Positions 7,984 through 16,367 of a stretch of 64,000 nucleotides of DNA are shown here, piece after piece. The position numbers and the translations under genes are program-made. The stretch's first letter is position 1; each line of letters begins with the position of its first letter. The notes beneath the pieces were generated by a model. It was not told where the DNA came from. It worked only from the letters and a program-made list of their open reading frames with translations, and did no database searches. The stretch comes from Pseudarthrobacter sulfonivorans (lineage in GTDB: Bacteria; Actinomycetota; Actinomycetes; Actinomycetales; Micrococcaceae). Where the stretch lies: assembly GCF_014712225.1 (NCBI RefSeq), contig NZ_JACXBW010000020.1, positions 19,615 through 83,614 of the forward strand, written 5' to 3'.

Positions 7984-8271
7984 TCAGCTGAAGCGCTGCG
8001 TGTTGCCCTGCTCCGCCTGGGCATACGTGTTCGCCGCAGATGCCAGGGCCATGTTGATGGATGCCAGCGACGCCTCAACCTTGCCCTGGGTCAGGGTCCA
8101 CTCCGTCACGAGGGCCTGGAAATTGGTGGCGGCCGAGCCGCGCCACGTGGCCTGCAGTTCGTCCAGGCCCCGCTTCATGGTCTGCACGTCGGAACTGATC
8201 CGGTCCACTGTTGCTTTGACGTTCGCTGACTTGAGCTGGAGAAGCTCGGTATCGACGGAAATGATGCTCAT
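7984..8271 (-). CDS. Solitary WXG100 (ESAT-6-like) family protein
   Basis: A 95-residue all-helical protein starting MSIISVDTELLQL with ribosome site GAGAGG 8 bp upstream. It has the W-R-G turn (TWRGS, about residue 43) between two long helices, as in WXG100 substrates of type VII secretion. No ESX ATPase, EccC/EssC core gene or LXG toxin lies nearby, so it must rely on a secretion system elsewhere or act otherwise. An upstream extension of 33 residues in the open frame is rejected because it is Pro/Ala-rich and lacks a ribosome site. Confidence 0.82.
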   Translation of the reverse strand: MSIISVDTELLQLKSANVKATVDRISSDVQTMKRGLDELQATWRGSAATNFQALVTEWTLTQGKVEASLASINMALASAANTYAQAEQGNTQRFS

Positions 8272-8379
8272 GGCTGATGCCTCTCGATGAAGTGGGACAG
8301 CTTCCGCTGCCCGCCCGGCTGCTCCGGGCCCCTGCATCGAGCCTACGGAGGGGCTCTGCCGGGCCGCCACGCTCGAGGG

Positions 8380-9924
8380 CTATATGTGGATAACCTTGCC
8401 GTCGCCCTTACCGCCGCCCAGGGCCTCCCCATCGCGCCGGTTGCCCCCCTCGTGCAGGTCCGCCCGTTCCGCAGGGTCTCCGTGGACGCCGCCGGCAACT
8501 TCATGACGGACGGGCAGGCTGACCACCAAAGTGGCACCGCCGCCGTCGGTCGTGGCCACCCTGACGGACCCGCCGTGCGAACCGACGATGGCGGCCACAA
8601 TCGCGAGCCCCAGCCCGCTTCCACCGGTCTCGCGGGTCCGGGACGTGTCCGCACGGTAGAAACGCTCAAAGACCTTCGCGGCTTCCTCCTCCGAAATGCC
8701 GGGGCCGTGGTCCCGGACTTCAATCACCGCGCGGGGTCCAGCGTCGGTCGTGCGGACGCCTACAGCCAGTTCGATGGGACTGCCTTCGGGCGTGTAGCGC
8801 AGCGCATTGCCGACGAGGTTCCCCACCACCTGGCGCAGTTTGGCCTCGTCACCCAGCACGGGCGCGGGCACGGCAGGGCCGCCGTCGAGCCCTGTCAGGG
8901 AGATGGGGCGCGTCCGGTCGCCGGCCTGGGTGTCCACCACGGCATCGTGCGCAATCAGCTGCAGGTCAACAGGTTTCTGCTGCAGGGGACGCTGCTCGTC
9001 CAGGCGTGCCAGCAGCAGGAGGTCCTCCACCATGGACCCCATCCGTTTGGCTTCGCTTTCGATCCGCCCCATGGCTGTGGCCACATCCTCGTCGGTGGCC
9101 AGGGCGCCGTGGCGGTAAAGCTCGGAGAAGCCCCTGATGGTCACCAGCGGCGTGCGCAGCTCATGGGACGCGTCGGCCGCGAACCGGCGCATCCTGGCTT
9201 CGGAGGCGGTCCTCGCGGCAAAAGCCGTTTCAATGTGGGCCAGCATGGCGTTCAGCGAGCTGCCAAGCCTGCCCAGTTCGGTGTGGGGATTGTCGATGTC
9301 CACCCGCCGGGACAGGTCGCCGGCGGCGATGGCAGCGGCGGTTTTCTCCACCCTGGCCAGGGGCCGGAACGAGCGGGACACCGTCCAGCTGGCGATCAGG
9401 GAAGCGAGCAGCAGCGTGAGCAGGCCTGCCCCGCAGATCACCAGGGTGGCGTGTTTGAGGACGTCATCCACGCTCTGCAGCGGCAAGCCGATGACCACAA
9501 CGGCCAGGCGCCCGCCGCTGAGGACCGTCACGGCGACGACGCGCCAGTTCTGCCCGTCCGTTCCCCTGACCTGGTAGGGCTGGGTGCCCCGTTTCTGGGC
9601 CTCCTCCAAAGAGATGCTGCTGATGTCCGGACGGACGTTGGCGTCCCCGCCGAACGGGTAGGGCTCCTCGCCGGGTACAAAAAGAGTCAGCGAGTAATCA
9701 GTGGGGACCGACATCGGGTTGGGCGCCTGCAGCGGCGTGAACGAGCGCTGCTTACTCGCGAGTTCGACGGCGGCGTTCAGCTTGTCATCCACCTGGCCCT
9801 GCAGATAGCTGTTCAGCAGTGCAAGGGTCCCCGCGCCGGTGGCGGTCAGGGCAACAATCAGCAGCGCCATGATGATGGCGACCAGCTGGGACCTCAGGGA
9901 GGCCGACTTCCACCGCTGCAGCAA
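8380..9924 (-). CDS. Sensor histidine kinase (HAMP, HisKA, HATPase_c)
   Basis: A 514-residue membrane kinase. Helix 1 spans about 13-38 and helix 2 about 160-182, enclosing an extracytoplasmic sensor region of about 120 residues. A HAMP segment (RSFRPLARVEKTAAAIAAGD) follows, then the H-box with phospho-acceptor His in ADASHELRTPLVT, an N-box VGNLVGNALRYTP, and G boxes VRDHGPGI and GLGLAIVAA. The start is TTG at 9924, two bases after the response-regulator stop, so the pair is co-transcribed. Resembles the MprB/TcrY-type kinases of actinobacteria; the stimulus is unknown. The last ~45 residues are a low-complexity Gly/Asp-rich tail beyond the ATPase domain. Confidence 0.93.
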   Translation of the reverse strand: MLQRWKSASLRSQLVAIIMALLIVALTATGAGTLALLNSYLQGQVDDKLNAAVELASKQRSFTPLQAPNPMSVPTDYSLTLFVPGEEPYPFGGDANVRPDISSISLEEAQKRGTQPYQVRGTDGQNWRVVAVTVLSGGRLAVVVIGLPLQSVDDVLKHATLVICGAGLLTLLLASLIASWTVSRSFRPLARVEKTAAAIAAGDLSRRVDIDNPHTELGRLGSSLNAMLAHIETAFAARTASEARMRRFAADASHELRTPLVTIRGFSELYRHGALATDEDVATAMGRIESEAKRMGSMVEDLLLLARLDEQRPLQQKPVDLQLIAHDAVVDTQAGDRTRPISLTGLDGGPAVPAPVLGDEAKLRQVVGNLVGNALRYTPEGSPIELAVGVRTTDAGPRAVIEVRDHGPGISEEEAAKVFERFYRADTSRTRETGGSGLGLAIVAAIVGSHGGSVRVATTDGGGATLVVSLPVRHEVAGGVHGDPAERADLHEGGNRRDGEALGGGKGDGKVIHI

Positions 9925-9926
9925 GG

Positions 9927-10637
9927 TCAGCGCTTCTCTGCCGTCCGGAGCACGTAGCCCACGCCGCGCTTGGTCTGGATCAGGGCAGGGGCTTCAGGAT
10001 CGATGTCCACCTTGCGGCGCAGGTAGGAGATGTAGGACTCCACAATCGAGGCGTCGCCGTTGAAGTTGTACTCCCAGACGTGGTCAAGGATCTGGGACTT
10101 GGACAGTACGCGGTTGGGGTTCAGCATCAGGTACCGCAGGAGCTTGAACTCGGTGGGGGAGAGTTCGATGACGGTGCCGCCACGGCGCACCTCGTGGGCG
10201 TCGTCGTCGAGCTCCAGGTCATCAACACGGATGACGGCGTCGTCGTCCAGCAGCGGCTGGGTGCGGCGGAGGACGGCCCGGATGCGTGCCACCACCTCGT
10301 CCAGGCTGAAGGGCTTGGTGACGTAGTCGTCGCCGCCCACAGTGAGCCCGGTGACCTTGTCCTCGGTGTCGTCCTTCGCCGTCAGGAACAGGACGGGGAA
10401 GTGCTTGCCGGATGCCCGGAGTTTGCGGGTGACGGTGAACCCGTCCATGTCAGGCAGCATGACGTCCAGTACGGCCAGATCCGGTGCGTGCAGCTCGGCC
10501 GCGGCCAGGGCGTCCCGCCCGTTGGCAGCCGAAACCACCTCGAAACCGGCGAAGCGCAGGGATGTGGACAGAAGCTCGCGGATGTTGGGTTCATCGTCAA
10601 CAACGAGGAGCTTGGCTTCGGGACCGGTCTTCTTCAT
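9927..10637 (-). CDS. OmpR/PhoB-family response regulator
   Basis: A 236-residue two-domain regulator. The receiver (about 8-120) has acidic pocket VVDDEP, phospho-Asp in AVLDVMLPDMDGF, the Thr of FLTAKDD and the Lys of TKPFS. A winged-helix DNA-binding domain follows (RRGGTVIELSPTEFKLLRYL to LRRKVDIDPEAP). The ATG at 10637 fits the family's length; GGGAG lies only one base upstream, so translation may be leaderless or use another signal. It is the first gene of the pair with the kinase at 8380-9924. Confidence 0.95.
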   Translation of the reverse strand: MKKTGPEAKLLVVDDEPNIRELLSTSLRFAGFEVVSAANGRDALAAAELHAPDLAVLDVMLPDMDGFTVTRKLRASGKHFPVLFLTAKDDTEDKVTGLTVGGDDYVTKPFSLDEVVARIRAVLRRTQPLLDDDAVIRVDDLELDDDAHEVRRGGTVIELSPTEFKLLRYLMLNPNRVLSKSQILDHVWEYNFNGDASIVESYISYLRRKVDIDPEAPALIQTKRGVGYVLRTAEKR

Positions 10638-10698
10638 ACTCCCATCATGCTCCCGGAATCTGTGAGTTTTCTGGATGGCAGATGTGTGTTGCATGAGC

Positions 10699-12342
10699 CT
10701 AGGCGGCACCCACATCCTTGGCGTCCATGATGCGGTAGGCATAGCCCTGTTCGGCGAGGAACCGCTGCCTCTTGGCTGCGAAATCCTGGTCCAGGGTGTC
10801 CCTGGCCACCAGTGAATAGAAGCGGGCTGCCCGGCCGTCCTTCTTGGGCCGGAGCAGGCGGCCCAGCCGCTGGGCTTCCTCCTGGCGGGATCCGAACGAA
10901 CCCGATACCTGGATGGCAACCGAGGCCTCCGGCAGGTCGATGGAGAAGTTGGCCACCTTGGACACCACAAGAGTTTGAACGTCGCCCGCACGGAAGGCGT
11001 CGAAGAGCTTTTGCCGTTCCTTGACGGAGGTATCGCCCTTGATGACGGGCGCGTCCAGGCGCTCGCCGATCTCGTCCAGCTGGTCGATGTACTGCCCGAT
11101 CACCAGCAGCTGCTCGCCCTGGTGCCTGGCCACCAGCTGCTCCACGATCAGGGTCTTGGACTCCGACGTCGAACAGAGCCGGTACTTGTCGGCGTCCTCG
11201 GCCATGGCGTACGCCACGCGCTCGTCCCGGGGCAGGTCAACGCGGACCTCCACGCAGTCCGCGGGTGCGATGTAGCCCTGGGATTCGATGTCCTTCCAGG
11301 GCGCGTCGTACCGTTTGGGTCCGATGAGGCTGAAGACCTCGCCTTCACGGCCGTCCTCCCGGACCAGGGTGGCGGTCAGGCCCAGCCGGCGGCGGGCCTG
11401 GAGGTCGGCGGTCATGCGGAAGATGGGCGCCGGGAGCAGATGGACCTCGTCGTAGATGATCAGGCCCCAGTCGTGGCCGTCCACGAGCTCCAGGTGCGGG
11501 TAGAGGCCGCCGCGCTTGGTGGTGAGCACCTGGTACGTGGCGATGGTCACGGGCCGGACCTCCTTGACCGCGCCCGAGTACTCACCGATTTCGTCCTCCG
11601 TGAGGGAGGTCCGCTTGAGCAGTTCATCCTTCCACTGCCGGGCAGCCACCGTGTTGGTGACCAGGATCAGCGTGGTGGTGGAGCTGGTGGCCATGGCCGC
11701 GGCGCCCACCAGGGTCTTGCCGGCGCCGCAGGGGAGCACCACCACCCCGCTGCCGCCGGCCCAGAAATTCTCGGTGGCAAGCTGCTGGTAGGGACGCAGC
11801 TTCCAGCCGTCCTCGTTCAGGGCGATCAGGTGCGGCGTGCCGTCCACGTAGCCGGCCAGGTCCTCGGCCGGCCAGCCGATTTTCAGGAGCAGCTGTTTGA
11901 GCTGGCCCCGTTGGGAGGAATGGACCACGATGGTCTCGCCGTCGATCCGAGGCCCCAGCAAGGGTTGGATCTTCTTGGCCCGGATTACCTCCTCCAGCAC
12001 CGGGTAGTCGTCAGTGCGCATCACCAGGCCGTGCTGCGGATCCTTTTCAAGGCGGAGCCGGCCGTACCGGGACATGGTCTCTTCGACGTCGATCAGCAGC
12101 GAATGCGGCACCGGGAACCTTGAGTACTTAAGCAGGGTGTCCAGGACCTTCTCGGCGTCCAGCCCGGCGGCGCGTGCGTTCCAGAGGCCCAGCGGCGTCA
12201 GCCGGTAGCTGTGCATGTGTTCCGGAGCCCGTTCCAGCTCGGCGAAGGGGGCGATCGCATGGCGTGCCTCGGTAGCCAGTTCGTGGTCCACTTCGAGCAG
12301 GATGGTCTTGTCGCTTTGGACAATCAGCGGGCCGTCGTTCAC
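10699..12342 (-). CDS. XPB-type DNA repair helicase (superfamily 2)
   Basis: A 547-residue 3'-5' helicase like the mycobacterial XPB. An N-terminal damage-recognition-like region is followed by Walker A LPCGAGKTLVG, the DEVH box (IIYDEVHLLPAP), motif III GLTATLVREDG, and motif VI EAQRLGRLLRPK. It lies 12 bp downstream of the large partner gene on the same strand, the arrangement known from many actinobacteria. The role is inferred as DNA unwinding in repair or transcription; its physiological place in bacteria is not settled. Confidence 0.93.
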   Translation of the reverse strand: MNDGPLIVQSDKTILLEVDHELATEARHAIAPFAELERAPEHMHSYRLTPLGLWNARAAGLDAEKVLDTLLKYSRFPVPHSLLIDVEETMSRYGRLRLEKDPQHGLVMRTDDYPVLEEVIRAKKIQPLLGPRIDGETIVVHSSQRGQLKQLLLKIGWPAEDLAGYVDGTPHLIALNEDGWKLRPYQQLATENFWAGGSGVVVLPCGAGKTLVGAAAMATSSTTTLILVTNTVAARQWKDELLKRTSLTEDEIGEYSGAVKEVRPVTIATYQVLTTKRGGLYPHLELVDGHDWGLIIYDEVHLLPAPIFRMTADLQARRRLGLTATLVREDGREGEVFSLIGPKRYDAPWKDIESQGYIAPADCVEVRVDLPRDERVAYAMAEDADKYRLCSTSESKTLIVEQLVARHQGEQLLVIGQYIDQLDEIGERLDAPVIKGDTSVKERQKLFDAFRAGDVQTLVVSKVANFSIDLPEASVAIQVSGSFGSRQEEAQRLGRLLRPKKDGRAARFYSLVARDTLDQDFAAKRQRFLAEQGYAYRIMDAKDVGAA

Positions 12343-12354
12343 GTGGGGAATTCC

Positions 12355-14868
12355 TTACTGGCGCAGATCCTCTGCGGCTTCGACATCGATGATGCGGTGG
12401 ATGGAGAGGACACGCTCGGTTTCCTTGGCCGGATCGAAGACCCTGACACGGCCGCCGCCTACGGAGAGGGGAACAACCGTTTCCAGGTTGGAATTCCCGT
12501 GGCTGTCCACCACGTTCATGCTCACCAGCTGCTTGAGCCGGATGGCCCGCTGCAGGGTCTCGAGGCCTAGCTGGGTGGCTGTTTCGCCGGAGCCAGGTGC
12601 GGTGGCTGGATGGCTGCCGTTGCCCTCTGCCCGGCCGTCAGCCCGGCCGTCCTGCCTGCCGTTCCGCAGGACAGCCAGCTGGGCGGCCACGTCCTCCTCC
12701 GCAGGCGCCGTGCGCGGCGCAGTGTAGACGGGCCGGGCGCTGCCGGCGGCGCCGGCGGTGCGCCGGAGCCGGACCAGTGCGGGCTCGGATTCCTCCACCG
12801 AGGGGGAGAAACCCAGTCCGCGCAGGACCTGGGCAGTTTCCCGGGGCGGGGCCGCCGAGATCAGCACGGTGGGTGCGATGCGGGCCAGCCCCAGGGCGGC
12901 CGCCCTCGATTCGGAGGCGAGTTCCAGGACCGCAGCCTCGTCATCGCTTTGGATAAAGCTGGCGGCTGTTCCCACCCGGAGGCGGCCGTGCCGGGACGCG
13001 GTGTCTTCCACGAGGTACTCGAGCGGCTGGGGCACGGCGGTGGCTGAATGTTCACGGAGGAAGCCCAGCAGGCTGGACGCGTCGTGCCCGGCGTCGAGCG
13101 CGCGCCTGATGGAGTTGGTGGAGAACCGATAGATGGTGGCGGGCCCCTGGCCTTCGGCGTCGGCCATCAACAGAAGCCTTTCACTCAGCTCCGGGGCCAG
13201 GTAGCCAGGGGCAACAGCCGTGAGGTCTGCCTGGAGCAGGACGTGGTTGAGCGCGGCTGGCAGGTGTTCGCCGAGGATGTTCAAGGCTTCGTCCGGGTTG
13301 TCGTCGGCGATGGCGCTGCCCAGCTGGCTCAAGGCGCCGGAGCCGATCAGTCCCAGCAATTCTGCTTCGGCCAGCACACCCCTGATCAGGGAGCTGAACC
13401 GGCGCGCCATCCGGGGCTGTGCCCATTCGGCCCGTTGCAGGACGGCGGCCGCGTCCAGGACCGGGGCCGTGCCGTCCCCTGCACCCGCCTCGCGTGTGAG
13501 CTCGTTGAGTATCTCCAAAATCCGTTTCCTGACAACCGGGGCGTCGGGCCGCTGCGCCTCGGCGGAGAGGGCGTTGACGGTGGTTCCGGCCAGGCCCCGG
13601 TGCGCGGCGGAGGCGCCGGCGGGACCGCTGACGGGCTGCCCCACCAGCGAAGGCACTCGCTCGCTCGCGAGCCAGGCGTTGACCAGCCACAACCATTGCT
13701 CCTGCCGGGTGAGATCCAGCCATTCCAGCTGCGGCGGCTGCATCCACGTGGAGGAGTCAACATCCAGGCGCAGGAGGCCCGAAAGCGCGCTGAGCTCCAG
13801 CAGCAAGCCGGCCTGGTGCTGGTCGATGCGCACGGTTTCGGCCAGCCGCTTCATTTCGCGGACCCCCACTCCGCCGCTGCGCAACGTGGCCAACGGCTGT
13901 GCCCGGACCGCATGGAGGAGCTCGCCCACCAGCCGAAGTGTCTCGGCGATGGCACCCAGCGCTGCGTTCCGGCGCAGTGCAGCGGTGGTGCCGCCCAGCT
14001 CCGGAACCGGCGGCGCAAGAGCGAAATCGTTGATGATGGCACCGCCGCGCAGGGACAGCCCCACGCTGTGCGGCAGTTCCACGTGGGCGGCGTCCAGCGG
14101 GACGAGGAGTCCGCGCGCCAGCAGCCAGTCAACGGGCCCGACGTCGGCGCCCTGGTTCGTCACGGACGCTTTCCGTTGCGCCTGGGGCACGGCACCCATG
14201 GCCCAGTTACGGAATTTGGCGAGCAACGCCGTCGTCCGTTCCGGGGCTCCGGCCAAGGCCTGGGCGAGCGCCTCCGGCGAGGACGTCCAGTGCTGCAGCG
14301 CGAGCGCTGCCTCCATGGGCGTGGTGGCTTCCTGGATGGCGACCCCACTGCGGTGGAGCTCGGCAACGAGCTGGACGGCCCGCTGGGCGAACGCCGGCTG
14401 GAGCCGGACCAGCTCGGTGTAGCTGCGCCCCAGTCCGGCGGGATAGATGCCCACAACGTCCTTGAGGCAACCGACGGGCAGGTAGTAGCGCTGCCGGTGC
14501 CCTGACGCCGGCGTCCCGTGCGGCGGCTCGGCCCTGTGGACCAGTGCCAGCTCCTGGAGAGAGGCCAGGATGCGTTCCACGGCCGCCACTGTTGATCCGG
14601 CTATGAGCTTCCGAACGCCCGCGGCCGAGGCGCTGTGTTCAGTGTCCGTGTTGGTGCACAGATGGAGTGTCTCCAGCACCTGCATTTGGGGCCTGTTCAG
14701 CCGTTCCAGGGCGCGCTGGACGCTGACCCGGGCGCTGGCCCGTGCCGCCAACGCGGGGAAATCCGGGACCGGCGGGGACATCAGGTCCGGCCGCGCCGCA
14801 AAGAGGGCCCGCAGCGAGTCATCGCTGCGTGCCTCCAATTCTTTGCTGAGCGCGCGGATAAGGGACAT
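12355..14868 (-). CDS. Helicase-associated domain protein (Helicase_C_3 / XPB partner)
   Basis: An 837-residue cytoplasmic protein, rich in Ala, Leu and Arg, with no ATPase motifs. It begins MSLIRALSKELEARSDDSL, contains winged-helix-like repeats in the first third, and ends in a domain with LVSMNVVDSHGNSNLETVVPLSVGGGRVR and a WYL/helicase-C-like closing segment ERVLSIHRIIDVEAA. It matches the large helicase-associated protein paired with XPB in actinobacteria. A Pro/Ala/Gly-rich insertion near 700-755 links the domains. It probably modulates or recruits the helicase encoded 12 bp downstream. Confidence 0.85.
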   Translation of the reverse strand: MSLIRALSKELEARSDDSLRALFAARPDLMSPPVPDFPALAARASARVSVQRALERLNRPQMQVLETLHLCTNTDTEHSASAAGVRKLIAGSTVAAVERILASLQELALVHRAEPPHGTPASGHRQRYYLPVGCLKDVVGIYPAGLGRSYTELVRLQPAFAQRAVQLVAELHRSGVAIQEATTPMEAALALQHWTSSPEALAQALAGAPERTTALLAKFRNWAMGAVPQAQRKASVTNQGADVGPVDWLLARGLLVPLDAAHVELPHSVGLSLRGGAIINDFALAPPVPELGGTTAALRRNAALGAIAETLRLVGELLHAVRAQPLATLRSGGVGVREMKRLAETVRIDQHQAGLLLELSALSGLLRLDVDSSTWMQPPQLEWLDLTRQEQWLWLVNAWLASERVPSLVGQPVSGPAGASAAHRGLAGTTVNALSAEAQRPDAPVVRKRILEILNELTREAGAGDGTAPVLDAAAVLQRAEWAQPRMARRFSSLIRGVLAEAELLGLIGSGALSQLGSAIADDNPDEALNILGEHLPAALNHVLLQADLTAVAPGYLAPELSERLLLMADAEGQGPATIYRFSTNSIRRALDAGHDASSLLGFLREHSATAVPQPLEYLVEDTASRHGRLRVGTAASFIQSDDEAAVLELASESRAAALGLARIAPTVLISAAPPRETAQVLRGLGFSPSVEESEPALVRLRRTAGAAGSARPVYTAPRTAPAEEDVAAQLAVLRNGRQDGRADGRAEGNGSHPATAPGSGETATQLGLETLQRAIRLKQLVSMNVVDSHGNSNLETVVPLSVGGGRVRVFDPAKETERVLSIHRIIDVEAAEDLRQ

Positions 14869-14878
14869 CAGTCCAACG

Positions 14879-15112
14879 TTACAGCCCGCCGGACTTTCCC
14901 GCCCGGCGCCTGCCGGCCACGCTGTCCAGGACCAGGAAGAGCATGAGGAGGAAGGCCACCGGCAGTCCGTATAAAGCGGCGGACGTGACCCAGATCGGGG
15001 CGGCGATGCCCGCGAAGGCCAGGGCCATTACCGCCCCCACTGCCACGAGGGAAAGGACGGCAACTACCGCTGCAGAGATCATCAGTGGGCGCCGGTAACG
15101 CGAGGGTGTCAT
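14879..15112 (-). CDS. Small two-helix membrane protein, unknown function
   Basis: A 77-residue protein, MTPSRYRRPLMISAAVVAV onward, with two membrane helices (about 10-35 and 42-64) and a basic C-terminus (GRRRAGKSGGL). It is just upstream of the XPB-partner gene with a 10-bp gap. No ribosome site is evident before ATG 15112; translation may be leaderless. I do not recognise a named family. The open frame extends further upstream but only through Pro/Arg/Ala-rich sequence. Confidence 0.6.
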   Translation of the reverse strand: MTPSRYRRPLMISAAVVAVLSLVAVGAVMALAFAGIAAPIWVTSAALYGLPVAFLLMLFLVLDSVAGRRRAGKSGGL

Positions 15113-15371
15113 GCAGGTAACGCTAACAGGGCGGGCCGGCGCCGGCGCCAGTGGCCGTGGCCATCCGGCCGGCCGGGCAGGAGCCGCGGCGACGGGCGTG
15201 ACAACGGGCGTGACGAAGGGCCGCTGAAAGCGGGAATCCGCCCCCGGCAGGATAACCTTGGGGGAACAGACCAACACGGTCCGTCGCTGTCATACCCTGA
15301 ACCCGCATATCGGTGCGGATGCGGTGACTGCCGGCCGTGTCTCAAGACGCAGAACGAAGAAGGTTGATTAC

Positions 15372-15755
15372 GTGCCTACCGGCAAGGTCAAGTGGTATGA
15401 CAAGGAAAAGGGTTTCGGGTTCCTCGCGGGCGAAGACGGGCAGGAAGTCTTCCTGCCCAAATCATCGCTGCCCGAGGGGGTCACGGAGCTGAAGGCGGGC
15501 ACCCGCGTTGAGTTCGGCGTCGCCGACGGCCGGAAAGGCGCCCAGGCGCTTGGCCTGCGCGTCCTGGACAAGACCCCGTCCATCGCCAAGGCCAAGCGGC
15601 CCAACGCCCGGGACCTGGCACCGCTGGTGCAGGACCTGGTGAGTGTGCTGGACAACCTCTCCGGCACCCTGTCCGCGGGCAAGTACCCGGAAGGCAACAA
15701 GGGCAAAGCCATCGCGGCGGCCCTGCGTAAGGTTGCCGACGAGCTGGACGTTTAG
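15372..15755 (+). CDS. Cold-shock-domain protein with C-terminal extension (CspD-like)
   Basis: 127 residues from GTG 15372. Residues 1-67 are a cold-shock domain (PTGKVKWYDKEKGFGFL, RNP2-like EVFLPKS). The tail of about 60 residues contains a helical segment RDLAPLVQDLVSVLDNLSG and KYPEGNKGKAIAAALRKVADELDV. This longer form is typical of actinobacteria and often sits next to a DUF3027 gene, as here (3-bp gap). RNP2 is altered (VFLPKS rather than VFVHxS), which may change RNA affinity. Confidence 0.9.
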   Translation: MPTGKVKWYDKEKGFGFLAGEDGQEVFLPKSSLPEGVTELKAGTRVEFGVADGRKGAQALGLRVLDKTPSIAKAKRPNARDLAPLVQDLVSVLDNLSGTLSAGKYPEGNKGKAIAAALRKVADELDV

Positions 15756-15758
15756 GCC

Positions 15759-16325
15759 TTGGCGATGAACCCGGAAGCTGAACGGCCGGACACCACGGCA
15801 GGGGAGCCGGCACCCTCAAGCGAGCAGACGCCGTCCAGCGAGCAGGCACCGTCCAGCGCGGAGGCGCCGGCAGCTGAGCAGCCAGGCGTCAAACCTGAGC
15901 CCAAACGCCGGGCCGGCGTGCCCGTGTGGCGGATCGGCAAACCGGATGCGTTCCTCGCGGCCGCCGTCGACGTGGCGCGGGCCGCCGTCGAAGGCATCAC
16001 TGCGCCCTCGGACATCGGGGCACACATCGCGGCCAAGAGCGAGGGCGACCGCCTCGTCACCCACCTTTTCGAATCCAAGCTGCCCGGCTACCAGGGCTGG
16101 CAGTGGTACGCCGTGGTGACCCGGAATTCCCGCTCGAAAGTGGTTACCGTCAGCGAACTGGGCCTCCTCCCGTCGGCGGACTCCATCCTGTCCCCCGAAT
16201 GGGTGCCGTGGGCCGAGCGCGTGCGCCCCGAAGATGCACAGGCCGTGGAGGAAGAACCAGCCGGCAATGACGAGCCGGACGCGGACCAAGCCGGCGAAGC
16301 CGAACCTGCCGGCGAGGCTGACTAG
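15759..16325 (+). CDS. DUF3027 domain-containing protein
   Basis: 188 residues if started at TTG 15759 (186 from ATG 15765; the choice is open). The N-terminus is a disordered Pro/Ser/Glu stretch with repeated PSSEQ units encoded by near-identical 15-bp repeats. The DUF3027 core (about 58-160) starts WRIGKPDAFLAAAVDVARAA and includes YQGWQWYAVVTRNSRSKVVTVSE. An acidic Glu/Ala tail follows. It is coupled to the cold-shock gene; no enzymatic role is known to me. Confidence 0.85.
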   Translation: MAMNPEAERPDTTAGEPAPSSEQTPSSEQAPSSAEAPAAEQPGVKPEPKRRAGVPVWRIGKPDAFLAAAVDVARAAVEGITAPSDIGAHIAAKSEGDRLVTHLFESKLPGYQGWQWYAVVTRNSRSKVVTVSELGLLPSADSILSPEWVPWAERVRPEDAQAVEEEPAGNDEPDADQAGEAEPAGEAD

Positions 16326-16367
16326 GCAGTTGGTGACGCGCAGGGTTGAACAGCACGGAGGCCGGCA

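Noticed and set aside
8287..9957. A 556-codon plus-strand frame opposite the histidine kinase
   Set aside because: The kinase has all H, N and G boxes; the opposite frame is Gly/His/Arg/Gln-rich with no motif.
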